Shown here: positions 1 to 5,849 of the stretch, piece after piece
Numbering within the stretch: position 1 is the first letter of the stretch
Layout of the letters: each line of letters begins with the position of its first letter
Source of the DNA: an uncultured Ruminococcus sp.
Lineage (GTDB): Bacteria > Bacillota > Clostridia > Oscillospirales > Ruminococcaceae
NCBI GenBank assembly: GCA_902464115.1
Contig: CABQIF010000102.1
Location: 1-7,832 of the forward strand
Reading direction: 5' to 3'
DNA length: 7,832 nt
The notes under the pieces: generated by a model
What the model was told of the DNA's origin: nothing
Seen by the model: the letters and a program-made list of their open reading frames with translations, nothing else
Database searches by the model: none
Program-made: the position numbers and the translations under genes

Positions 1-1078
1 CCTTGGCTTCTTCCACCTTTTCTGCAATCAGAGCTTCGTTTTCCGGAGTTGCAGCCTTGATGTCAATCTTATAGCCAGTCAGCTTGGCAGCCAACTTGGC
101 ATTCTGTCCCCGGTTGCCGATGGCAAGGGAGAGCTGATTTGCTGGTACAAGCACGCCGCACAGCCGTTCTTCCGGATTGATGATGGTAACGCTTTCCACC
201 GTTGCCGGAGCAAGAGCTCTTGCAATAAATTCTTCCGGATTTTCGCTGTATGGAATGATGTCGATCTTTTCGCCGCTCAGCGACTTGACAACGGCATCGA
301 TTCGAGCATGCTTCGGGCCGATACAGGCACTGACTGGGTCAACGTTTGCATCATTCGACCAAACTGCGATCTTGGTTCTTGCACCAGCTTCTCTGGAGAT
401 GGCTTTGATTTCTACCACGCCATCATAGATTTCCGGCACTTCGAGTTCAAACATCCGCTTGACCAGTTCCTTGCGGACACGGGAGATTTTAATAATTGGC
501 TTCTTCTGCTTGTTGGCGATGTTGGTGACATAGACCATGATGCTCTGTCCCTCTTTGAGTTCTTCGCCTGGAATCTGTTCATTGTGGAACAGATAGATTT
601 CGGTCTTGTCATACATCAGGGTTGCCGCACCGCCCTTTTCTACCTGTGTGACGGTGCAGGTGATGCAGTCGTTTTCCTTGTCCTGGAATTTATCCAGAAT
701 CCGCTTGCGGTTGATGTCCCGCAGGTCGCCCTTGATGGACTGTTTTGCGGAGAGGGCAGCGGCTCTGCCGAACCGGTTGATGTCTAACCGCTTCTGGATG
801 TGGTCGCCAACTTTGATGGATGGGTCGATGTTGCGAGCCTCTGCAATGTTGATTTCGTTTTCGTCAATCGGTTCATCGTCGATGACATCCTGTCGCAGAT
901 ACATTTCAAAGGTCTTGGTAGTCGGGTCGATTTCGACGGTAATGCGGTCTTCGCTGTCCGGATAAGCTTTGCGGGCTGCCTTCAGCATTGCAGATTTTAC
1001 CTTTTCGATGAGGGTATCGGTGTCCAGACCATTTTCGCTGCCCAGCGAATTCAGTGCTTCAAAAAAAGCATTGTCCAT
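1..1078 (-). CDS. nusA: Transcription termination/antitermination factor NusA (partial, 3' end outside window)
   Basis: NusA binds RNA polymerase and nascent RNA in the cytoplasm and modulates pausing, intrinsic termination and antitermination. I translated 359 codons from the ATG at 1078 without a stop; the frame is still open at base 1. Visible layout: N-terminal polymerase-binding domain about residues 1-130, S1 domain about 133-200, KH1 about 205-275, KH2 about 280-345. Supporting motifs are VDPVSACIG (KH1 entry), GEKIDII, and LAIGNRGQNAKLAAKLTG in KH2, which has an intact GNRG loop. The KH1 loop reads GPKH (residues 254-257) instead of a GxxG form. The start is fixed by a GGAGG at 1087-1091, 8 nt upstream. 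The gene follows rimP after a 17-bp gap, the usual rimP-nusA order, so the two are co-transcribed. The identification is secure; the C-terminal end is not visible. Confidence 0.96.
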   Translation of the reverse strand, partial: MDNAFFEALNSLGSENGLDTDTLIEKVKSAMLKAARKAYPDSEDRITVEIDPTTKTFEMYLRQDVIDDEPIDENEINIAEARNIDPSIKVGDHIQKRLDINRFGRAAALSAKQSIKGDLRDINRKRILDKFQDKENDCITCTVTQVEKGGAATLMYDKTEIYLFHNEQIPGEELKEGQSIMVYVTNIANKQKKPIIKISRVRKELVKRMFELEVPEIYDGVVEIKAISREAGARTKIAVWSNDANVDPVSACIGPKHARIDAVVKSLSGEKIDIIPYSENPEEFIARALAPATVESVTIINPEERLCGVLVPANQLSLAIGNRGQNAKLAAKLTGYKIDIKAATPENEALIAEKVEEAK

Positions 1079-1095
1079 TTTATGTGCCTCCATTT

Positions 1096-1572
1096 TTAAA
1101 ATTCAAATGCTTCGTATCGTTTTACAAACGTAAGTGCTGCAAGCGGCAGGCTGATGCTGCCGGTTTCGGTTTCCAGTGTCAGCATGTCATCCTTGCAGGA
1201 TTGCAGCGTACCGATAAATTCCCGTTCTCCGTCAATGGGGCGGATGGTGCGGGCACGCACTTCCGTGCCGATGCCATCGGTAAAATGCCAGGTGCGGTTA
1301 AATTCCCGTTCCAGACCGGTAGAGCCAACTTCCAAAATATAATTTTGAGAGATCGGGTCTTGTTCGTCCAGCAATTTGTTCACGGGTTCGGTCATTTTTT
1401 CACAGTCCTCGATGGTAATGCCGGATTCTTGGTCAATAAAAATCCGGAGATACCAGCAAGCACCTTCCTTTTCAAACCGCACATCCCAGATTTGAAAGCC
1501 GAATTCATCTGCAATGGGTTTCACTGCATTGTAAATCCGCTGTTCGGTTGCCCCGAATGCCTTCAGTTTCAT
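1096..1572 (-). CDS. rimP: Ribosome maturation factor RimP
   Basis: RimP (YlxS/YhbC family) assists maturation of the 30S ribosomal subunit in the cytoplasm. The 158-residue product has the normal family length. The N-terminal alpha/beta domain covers about residues 1-92, with WYLRIFIDQESGITIEDCE (40-58) in the usual position, followed by a C-terminal SH3-like barrel. The family signature, usually close to LEVSSPGLDRPL, appears here as LEVGSTGLERE (80-90), a slightly divergent form. The ATG at 1572 is preferred because AGGAG lies 7 nt upstream (1580-1584). A TTG eight codons further upstream (1596) is in frame, but using it would place this Shine-Dalgarno inside the gene. It is the first gene of the operon, just before nusA. 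Family assignment is firm from the sequence and the neighbour. Confidence 0.95.
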   Translation of the reverse strand: MKLKAFGATEQRIYNAVKPIADEFGFQIWDVRFEKEGACWYLRIFIDQESGITIEDCEKMTEPVNKLLDEQDPISQNYILEVGSTGLEREFNRTWHFTDGIGTEVRARTIRPIDGEREFIGTLQSCKDDMLTLETETGSISLPLAALTFVKRYEAFEF

Positions 1573-1620
1573 GTGATTGCTCCTTTCTATTTGCAACGGC
1601 GGAGCCGGAAAAAGCCCCTA

Positions 1621-1655
1621 ACATAAACGAAAGACCGGAAGGGGTTCCGGTCTTT
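1621..1655 (-). promoter_or_regulatory. rimP-nusA leader hairpin with weak U-tract (candidate attenuator)
   Basis: On the minus strand AAAGACCGGAA (1655-1645) and TTCCGGTCTTT (1640-1630) form a perfect 11-bp stem around a CCCC loop (1644-1641). The GC-rich core ends in the interrupted U-rich run TTTCGTTTAT (1632-1623). It lies about 11 nt after the predicted transcription start and about 60 nt before the rimP start codon. This could be a weak, factor-dependent intrinsic terminator. A GGGG at 1618-1615 could instead pair with the CCCC loop as a pseudoknot. A second small hairpin, CGGC-TCC-GCCG (1607-1597), follows just before the ribosome binding site. The structure is seen in the sequence; the function is inferred. 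Confidence 0.6.
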
Positions 1656-1672
1656 GCTGCTGCGATATTCTT

Positions 1673-1701
1673 ATTATAGCACACTGCTTTCAAAAAATCA
1701 A
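1673..1701 (-). promoter_or_regulatory. Promoter of the rimP-nusA operon
   Basis: The -35 box is TTGATT (1701-1696), the spacer is 17 bp and the -10 box is TATAAT (1678-1673). An upstream TG makes it an extended -10 (TGCTATAAT). The expected start is near 1666, giving a leader of about 94 nt before rimP. All elements fit a housekeeping sigma-A promoter. Confidence 0.85.
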
Positions 1702-1751
1702 GAGGCTTTTCTCCTGTTTTTTCATTTTTGTTGAGATTCTACATGAAATTT

Positions 1752-1790
1752 AATATCATAAAATCAAAACGCATTTGAATCTATGATATT
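1752..1790. repeat. AT-rich inverted repeat in the rimP / acetyltransferase spacer
   Basis: AATATCATA (1752-1760) and TATGATATT (1782-1790) are perfect 9-bp arms around a 21-bp AT-rich centre. The dyad lies upstream of the rimP promoter and downstream of the acetyltransferase terminator, so it is probably not in either mature transcript. It could be a protein-binding dyad or chance in AT-rich DNA. Confidence 0.3.
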
Positions 1791-1811
1791 TTATTTCTAT
1801 ATATTGCGGTG

Positions 1812-1853
1812 AAAAGCAAGGCTGTTACACCAATTTCATCTGGTGCAACAGCC
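1812..1853 (-). terminator. Likely terminator of the GNAT acetyltransferase gene
   Basis: GGCTGTT plus CACCA (1820-1832) pairs with TGGTG plus AACAGCC (1841-1853), a 12-bp stem with one A/C mismatch and an 8-nt loop. Reading on the minus strand, the stem is followed by TTGCTTTTC, an imperfect U-tract. It begins 16 bp after the acetyltransferase stop codon and separates that gene from the rimP promoter. Confidence 0.7.
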
Positions 1854-1869
1854 TCACTGCCTATCAAAT

Positions 1870-2526
1870 TTACCCGTTTATCACAGAATGACTATGGATA
1901 TAGAATTCCTCTTGACTGGGCTGCCACTGTTTTTCCTTTGGCGGAAACAGTGCATCAAATCTCTCAACAGCATCCCTATCACTGCAAAGTATTCCGACAG
2001 AGCTTTCGTGGAATGTCCATTTTTTCCCAGATAACACACCTGTCCTCAATTCCTTTACCAACAGTGCAGTTGGATAAACATTTCCCGCAAGGCACACATT
2101 GTATTTCTTACAGCTTTTAAATCCACGAGCTACATAATTGTCTGGGTTTCCAAAAATCACAATCGTGTCATAACCCAACTCCAGTGCTTTCTCAAAAGAA
2201 TGCTCCAGAAGAGCCTTGCCATAGCCCTTTCGCTGATATTCGGGTAGGATACAAACCGGTCCAAAAGAGAGAATTGGTTTCTCCTCTCCGATTTCATCTG
2301 TCAGCTTACACTTGGTGTACATGACATTGCCGATTATCTTTCCATCCACTTCAAGAACAAGATCCAGTTCAGGGATAAAATCCGCATGGCTTCTCATAAC
2401 ATGCACATAGTAATGCTCATTGCATCCAGGAACGCTCAAATTCCAAAACGCTTCTCGTGTGATCGTTTCTACCGTTCTGTAATCGCAAGGATTTTCTAAA
2501 CGAATGATATAGTCATTTTTCTTCAT
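1870..2526 (-). CDS. GNAT family N-acetyltransferase (YhbS-like)
   Basis: This 218-residue protein belongs to the GNAT superfamily, which transfers an acetyl group from acetyl-CoA to an amine. The acetyl-CoA loop is QRKGYG (98-103), preceded by the strand FGPVCILPEY (88-97). A GNPDNYVARGF segment (126-136) matches the beta-5 region of YhbS-type members. N-terminal residues 7-65 hold the usual first strands, and the C-terminal 70 residues form a less conserved extension. The start is set by AGGAGG 7 nt upstream (2539-2534). The gene stands alone between lysC and rimP, with its own promoter, a long leader and a terminator. Its base composition looks slightly more AT-rich than its neighbours, which fits but does not prove acquisition. 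The substrate cannot be read from the sequence; a small-molecule amine, antibiotic, or protein N-terminus are all possible. Confidence 0.85.
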   Translation of the reverse strand: MKKNDYIIRLENPCDYRTVETITREAFWNLSVPGCNEHYYVHVMRSHADFIPELDLVLEVDGKIIGNVMYTKCKLTDEIGEEKPILSFGPVCILPEYQRKGYGKALLEHSFEKALELGYDTIVIFGNPDNYVARGFKSCKKYNVCLAGNVYPTALLVKELRTGVLSGKKWTFHESSVGILCSDRDAVERFDALFPPKEKQWQPSQEEFYIHSHSVING

Positions 2527-2561
2527 TGTTTTTCCTCCTGAAAATTGTTGACTGCAATATT

Positions 2562-2600
2562 GGGAGGTTTGTCATGAGATTGAATTTATGCAAACCTCCC
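2562..2600 (-). promoter_or_regulatory. Leader hairpin upstream of the acetyltransferase (candidate translational attenuator)
   Basis: On the minus strand GGGAGGTTTG (2600-2591) and CAAACCTCCC (2571-2562) form a perfect 10-bp stem with a 19-nt loop. There is no U-tract after it, so it is not a simple terminator. The first arm covers codons 4-7 of the short leader ORF at 2609-2586. The second arm contains CCTCC, which can alternatively pair with the GGAGG (2538-2534) of the acetyltransferase ribosome binding site. These mutually exclusive pairings suggest translation-linked control. Confidence 0.6.
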
Positions 2601-2609
2601 GGTTAACAT
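2586..2609 (-). CDS. Putative 7-residue leader peptide (MLTGRFA)
   Basis: A short ORF encoding MLTGRFA starts at the ATG at 2609 and ends in TAA at 2586. It has a good AAAGGAG (2621-2615) 5 nt upstream. It lies about 60 nt before the acetyltransferase start, in the same transcript, and its last four sense codons form one arm of the perfect leader hairpin. Genes for erm methylases and cat acetyltransferases are known to be regulated through similar short leader peptides. Whether this ORF is translated is an inference from its ribosome binding site and position. Confidence 0.5.
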   Translation of the reverse strand: MLTGRFA

Positions 2610-2638
2610 ACAATCTCCTTTTTGTTATATTTTCTCAA
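2603..2638 (-). CDS. Possible second upstream mini-ORF (LRKYNKKEIVC)
   Basis: A TTG at 2638 with AAGGAG (2652-2647) 8 nt upstream opens an 11-codon ORF rich in lysine. Its TAA (2605-2603) overlaps the beginning of the MLTGRFA ORF, an arrangement that would allow translational coupling. The non-ATG start and short length make this weak; chance is a real alternative. Confidence 0.25.
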   Translation of the reverse strand: MRKYNKKEIVC

Positions 2639-2698
2639 AAAATATACTCCTTAAAAACATAATTGATAAGCGTACTTATTGGTATGCTCTCTTTTTTT

Positions 2699-2727
2699 AT
2701 CATACTGTATTTTTCCGGATTTGTCAA
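2699..2727 (-). promoter_or_regulatory. Promoter of the GNAT acetyltransferase gene
   Basis: A consensus TTGACA (2727-2722), a 17-bp spacer and TATGAT (2704-2699) form a near-perfect sigma-A promoter on the minus strand, starting 30 bp after the lysC stop codon. The predicted start near 2692 gives a leader of about 165 nt. No convincing lysC terminator lies before it, so lysC transcripts may also read into the gene. Confidence 0.85.
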
Positions 2728-2756
2728 GTGGCAAACCAGATTTTTTATATGACTGC

Positions 2757-4085
2757 TTACTGCACCGACTTGACAAACATATCATAAACGCAACGAATTG
2801 CCTGCTCGAAGTCCTCTTCGGTGACACCGACAATGATGTTCAATTCACTTGAACCTTGGTCAATCATTTTGACATTGACTCTTGCGTGTGCCAGAGCGGC
2901 AAAGATTCTTGCAGCGACCCCTCTTGTCCGGTACATGCCGTGGCCAACGACTGCCATCAGTGCAATGCCGTCCTCGATTTCGAGGGTATCCGGATTGACC
3001 CGCTTCCGCAGTTCGGTCATGATCTGTTCCCGCTTGCCTTCGAGCTGAGCAGTTTCGAGAATGACCGTCATGGCATCAATGCTGGATGGCATGTGTTCGA
3101 TGGAAATATTGTGGTTGGCGAGAACATCCAGAACGTCCCGGCAGAAACCAACTTCGCTGTTCATCTTGTCTTTGTGGATGTTGATGATGCTGAAGTGCTT
3201 CTTGCCAGCGATACCCGTAATGGTATAGGTGCTGCAATCATCAGCGTTGCATTCTGGAACAATCATGGTACCCGGAGCAGATGGGTCATTGGTGTTGCGG
3301 ATGTTGATGGGAATACCAGCGGAACGAACCGGGAAGATGGCTTCTTCGTGCAGGACAGAAGCTCCCATGTAGGAGAGTTCCCGCAGTTCGGTATAGGTGA
3401 TGGTGCGGATGCCGACCGGATTTTCTACGATTCTCGGGTCAGCAACGAGGAAACCGGAAACGTCTGTCCAGTTTTCATACAGGTCTGCCTTCATTGCTCC
3501 GGCAACGATTGAACCCGTGACATCGCTGCCGCCTCTGGAGAAGGTCTTGACATAGCCATCTGCACCGCAGCCATAAAAGCCCGGAACAACGGCATAATCC
3601 AGACCAGTCAGCCGTTCCCGCATGGCTTGAGCAGTCTTTTCCCGGTTCAGTGTGCCGTCTTCCTGGAAGAAGATGACTTCTGCTGCATCGACAAATGCAA
3701 AGCCCAGATAAGCAGCGATCAGCTTGCCGTTCAGGTATTCGCCCCGGCTGGCTGCATAGTCGCTGCCGAACCGCTTCCGGAAGTTTTCGCCGATGGTGAC
3801 AAATTCTTCATCCAGCAGGGTTTCCGGCATAGAAAGCCCGTTCAGGATGCTGACATAACGGTCTTTGATGGCAGCAAGCTGGGTTGCAAATGCTTCGCCT
3901 TTTTCAGCGAGTGCATAGCACTGGTACAGCATATCGGTTACTTTGATGTCATCCTTGAACCGCTTGCCCGGTGCAGACGGAACAACATATCGTCTTTCTG
4001 CTTCTGCCTTTATAATAGCGGCTGCCTTCTGAATCTGTCCGGCATCTGCCAGACTGCTGCCGCCAAACTTTACAACTTTCATCAT
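2757..4085 (-). CDS. lysC: Aspartate kinase (monofunctional, two ACT domains)
   Basis: Aspartate kinase phosphorylates L-aspartate with ATP, the first step to lysine, threonine and methionine and to diaminopimelate for the cell wall. The 442-residue length fits monofunctional enzymes. The kinase domain covers about residues 1-280: KFGGSSL (6-12), SAPGKRFKDD (37-46), TFSRGGSDVTGS (181-192) and TDVSGFLVADPR (207-218). Two C-terminal ACT domains follow (about 288-345 and 374-440), the second with QGSSELNIIVGV (410-421). Such domains usually bind end-product amino acids for feedback inhibition; which one binds here cannot be told. An in-frame TAA lies 15 bp upstream, so the start must be one of the tandem ATGs at 4085 or 4082. 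Neither has a close ribosome binding site. The gene is divergent from proS and has its own promoter. The leader, about 86 nt, is too short for a lysine riboswitch. Confidence 0.96.
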   Translation of the reverse strand: MMKVVKFGGSSLADAGQIQKAAAIIKAEAERRYVVPSAPGKRFKDDIKVTDMLYQCYALAEKGEAFATQLAAIKDRYVSILNGLSMPETLLDEEFVTIGENFRKRFGSDYAASRGEYLNGKLIAAYLGFAFVDAAEVIFFQEDGTLNREKTAQAMRERLTGLDYAVVPGFYGCGADGYVKTFSRGGSDVTGSIVAGAMKADLYENWTDVSGFLVADPRIVENPVGIRTITYTELRELSYMGASVLHEEAIFPVRSAGIPINIRNTNDPSAPGTMIVPECNADDCSTYTITGIAGKKHFSIINIHKDKMNSEVGFCRDVLDVLANHNISIEHMPSSIDAMTVILETAQLEGKREQIMTELRKRVNPDTLEIEDGIALMAVVGHGMYRTRGVAARIFAALAHARVNVKMIDQGSSELNIIVGVTEEDFEQAIRCVYDMFVKSVQ

Positions 4086-4093
4086 GGTATTTT

Positions 4094-4131
4094 GATTTTA
4101 CAGCACAATTCCCTGTAAAATCGCCCCTCCT
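4094..4131 (-). promoter_or_regulatory. lysC Shine-Dalgarno separated from its start codon by a 10-bp hairpin
   Basis: On the minus strand AGGAGGGG (4131-4124) is the only strong Shine-Dalgarno, about 38 nt from the first ATG. Between them GATTTTACAG (4122-4113) and CTGTAAAATC (4103-4094) form a perfect 10-bp stem with a 9-nt loop. It starts 1 nt after the Shine-Dalgarno and ends 8 nt before the ATG. Folding would bring the two to an effective spacing near 11 nt. The same dyad could instead be a DNA operator within the transcribed region. Confidence 0.6.
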
Positions 4132-4177
4132 TATTCGTTCAAATTACAAAATACGTGCAAAAACAACGTCATATTCC

Positions 4178-4206
4178 AGTATATTCGATTTTGGAAAAAA
4201 AATCAA
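4178..4206 (-). promoter_or_regulatory. Promoter of lysC
   Basis: TTGATT (4206-4201), a 17-bp spacer and TATACT (4183-4178) form a good sigma-A promoter on the minus strand. The expected start is at about 4172-4171, giving a leader of about 86 nt before lysC. Confidence 0.75.
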
Positions 4207-4333
4207 CCGTAAAAACGTATGAAATTTTGTAAAAAAAAAATGTTTATTTGTGGAATACGACTGTATTCGTGTCACGGACTCTTTGAAAAATGCGGCAGAA
4301 ACCGACTGTCCGCTTGAAAATCGAGTCAAACGC
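4207..4333. other. AT-rich spacer with two dyads between the divergent lysC and proS promoters
   Basis: The whole lysC-proS gap is 318 bp; this is the part not used by the two promoters and leaders. It holds no coding signal. GAATAC-GACT-GTATTC (4253-4268) is a small perfect hairpin. A two-tier dyad follows: outer arms GACTC (4277-4281) and GAGTC (4323-4327), and inner arms GCGGCAG (4292-4298) and CTGTCCGC (4306-4313) with one bulge. Both sit outside the predicted transcripts, so they could be protein-binding sites or remnants of something else. Confidence 0.35.
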
Positions 4334-4362
4334 TTGCAATTCCTGTGATTTTATGCTATACT
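4334..4362 (+). promoter_or_regulatory. Promoter of proS
   Basis: TTGCAA (4334-4339), a 17-bp spacer and TATACT (4357-4362) with an upstream TG (extended -10, TGCTATACT) form a sigma-A promoter. The expected start near 4369 leaves a leader of about 35 nt. That leaves no room for a T-box, which often controls aminoacyl-tRNA synthetase genes in Firmicutes. Confidence 0.8.
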
Positions 4363-4403
4363 AATAGTAAATTTTTTCAGAATACAAAAGGAGCATTCCA
4401 ATT

Positions 4404-5849
4404 ATGGCGAAAAATAATCAGAAAATGGTCGATGCCATTACTTCGATGGATGAAGATTTTGCACAGTGGTATACCGACATTGTCAAGAAGGCAGAATTGA
4501 GTTCTTACACCAGCGTAAAGGGCTGTATGGTCATCCGTCCGTATGGCTATGCCATCTGGGAACAGATGCAGCATATTTTAGACGAAACGTTCAAGGAAAC
4601 CGGACATGAAAACGTTTGCATGCCGATGTTCATTCCGGAAAGCCTGCTGCAAAAGGAAAAAGATCATGTAGAGGGCTTTGCACCGGAAGTTGCATGGGTC
4701 ACACACGGCGGTTCGGAAAAGCTGGAAGAACGGCTTTGTGTTCGTCCGACTTCAGAAACCCTGTTCTGCGACCACTATGCAGAGATCGTGCATAGCTATC
4801 GGGATCTGCCGAAACTGTATAACCAGTGGGTCAGCGTGGTTCGTTGGGAAAAGACCACTCGTCCGTTCCTGCGTTCCAGAGAATTCCTGTGGCAGGAAGG
4901 ACATACCATTCATGCAACCGCAGAGGAGGCACTCGAAGAAACCGAACGGATGCTGAATGTATATGCAGATTTCTGTGAAAAGGCATTGGCGATGCCGGTT
5001 GTCAAGGGCAGAAAGACGGAGAGCGACAAGTTCGCCGGAGCAGTTGCAACTTATGCCATTGAAGCATTGATGCATGATGGAAAGGCGTTGCAGGCTGGTA
5101 CATCGCATTACTTTGGCGATGGCTTCGCAAAGGCATTCAATATTCAGTTTACCGATAAGAATAACACCTTGCAGTATCCGCATCAGACCAGCTGGGGCGT
5201 TACCACACGGCTGATCGGTGCGATCATCATGACGCACGGTGACAACAACGGTCTGGTATTGCCGCCGGCAGTTGCTCCGATTCAGGTCATCATTGTTCCG
5301 GTTGCAATGCACAAGGAAGGCGTTCTGGACAAGGCAAAGGCACTGGAAGCACAGCTGAAAGCAGCTGGCATTCGGGTAAAGGTAGACGATACCGACAATT
5401 CTCCGGGATGGAAGTTTGCACAGTATGAAATGAAGGGTGTTCCGGTTCGTCTGGAAATTGGCCCGAAGGATATTGAACAGGATCAGTGCGTATTGGTAAC
5501 CCGTCACAATCGGGAAAAGACATTCTGCCCGCTGTCACAGCTGGTAGAAACTGTTCAGGAACGGTTGCAGGCAGTTCATGACGGTATGTATGAAAAGGCA
5601 CTGGAAAATCGGAAGAACCGGACATATGTCTGCAAGAGCATGGACGAGATCCAGCAGGTTCTGGAAGAAAAAGGCGATGGTTTTATCGAAGCAATGTGGT
5701 GCGGTGATGAAGCTTGTGAGGATAAGGTAAAGGAAGTAACCGGTGTTGGTTCTCGTTGCATTCCGCTGGAACAGAAGCACCATGCAGATACTTGCGTATG
5801 CTGTGGAAAGCCAGCCAAGCATATGGTACTCTGGGCAAAGGCATATTAA
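4404..5849 (+). CDS. proS: Prolyl-tRNA synthetase, short (archaeal/eukaryotic-like, ProS type 3) form
   Basis: ProS is a class II aminoacyl-tRNA synthetase that activates proline with ATP and loads tRNA-Pro in the cytoplasm. The 481-residue length and the lack of the roughly 180-residue editing insertion between motifs 2 and 3 identify the short form. Motif 1 lies around VIRPYGYAIWEQMQ (43-56). The proline-binding loop is RPTSET (114-119). Motif 2 is RPFLRSREFLWQEG (153-166) and motif 3 TTRLIGAIIMTHGD (267-280). The anticodon-binding domain spans about 292-390. The C-terminal domain has cysteine pairs at 433/438 and 464/467, a likely metal site, and ends in the typical KAY-like tail (AKAY). 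The start is supported by AAAAGGAG (4386-4393), 10 nt upstream. Without the insertion domain, mischarged Ala-tRNA-Pro would have to be cleared in trans by another protein, if at all; none is seen here. Confidence 0.96.
   Translation: MAKNNQKMVDAITSMDEDFAQWYTDIVKKAELSSYTSVKGCMVIRPYGYAIWEQMQHILDETFKETGHENVCMPMFIPESLLQKEKDHVEGFAPEVAWVTHGGSEKLEERLCVRPTSETLFCDHYAEIVHSYRDLPKLYNQWVSVVRWEKTTRPFLRSREFLWQEGHTIHATAEEALEETERMLNVYADFCEKALAMPVVKGRKTESDKFAGAVATYAIEALMHDGKALQAGTSHYFGDGFAKAFNIQFTDKNNTLQYPHQTSWGVTTRLIGAIIMTHGDNNGLVLPPAVAPIQVIIVPVAMHKEGVLDKAKALEAQLKAAGIRVKVDDTDNSPGWKFAQYEMKGVPVRLEIGPKDIEQDQCVLVTRHNREKTFCPLSQLVETVQERLQAVHDGMYEKALENRKNRTYVCKSMDEIQQVLEEKGDGFIEAMWCGDEACEDKVKEVTGVGSRCIPLEQKHHADTCVCCGKPAKHMVLWAKAY

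Noticed and set aside
1505..1625. A reading frame starting at the ATG at 1625 in the rimP leader and overlapping the start of rimP.
   Set aside because: No ribosome binding site precedes the ATG, and the frame runs through the rimP coding sequence with no recognisable protein.
2515..2576. A 20-codon ORF starting at 2576 and overlapping the start of the acetyltransferase gene.
   Set aside because: The nearest Shine-Dalgarno-like sequence (GGGAGG) is about 20 nt away and is part of the hairpin arm; it would not support initiation.
2856..3512. A long open frame (218 codons) on the plus strand inside lysC.
   Set aside because: It is antisense to a well-conserved aspartate kinase, has no ribosome binding site or promoter, and its protein shows no domain.
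4086..4171. A lysine riboswitch in front of lysC.
   Set aside because: The leader from the predicted promoter is only about 86 nt, roughly half of what the lysine aptamer needs, and its helices are not seen.
4131..4172. A 13-codon ORF (MTLFLHVFCNLNE) starting almost exactly at the predicted lysC transcript start and ending at the lysC Shine-Dalgarno.
   Set aside because: It has no ribosome binding site and would need leaderless initiation. It contains no lysine or threonine run as expected of an attenuation peptide. Probably chance.
4363..4403. A T-box leader in front of proS.
   Set aside because: Only about 35 nt lie between the predicted start and the ATG, with no room for the specifier stem and antiterminator.
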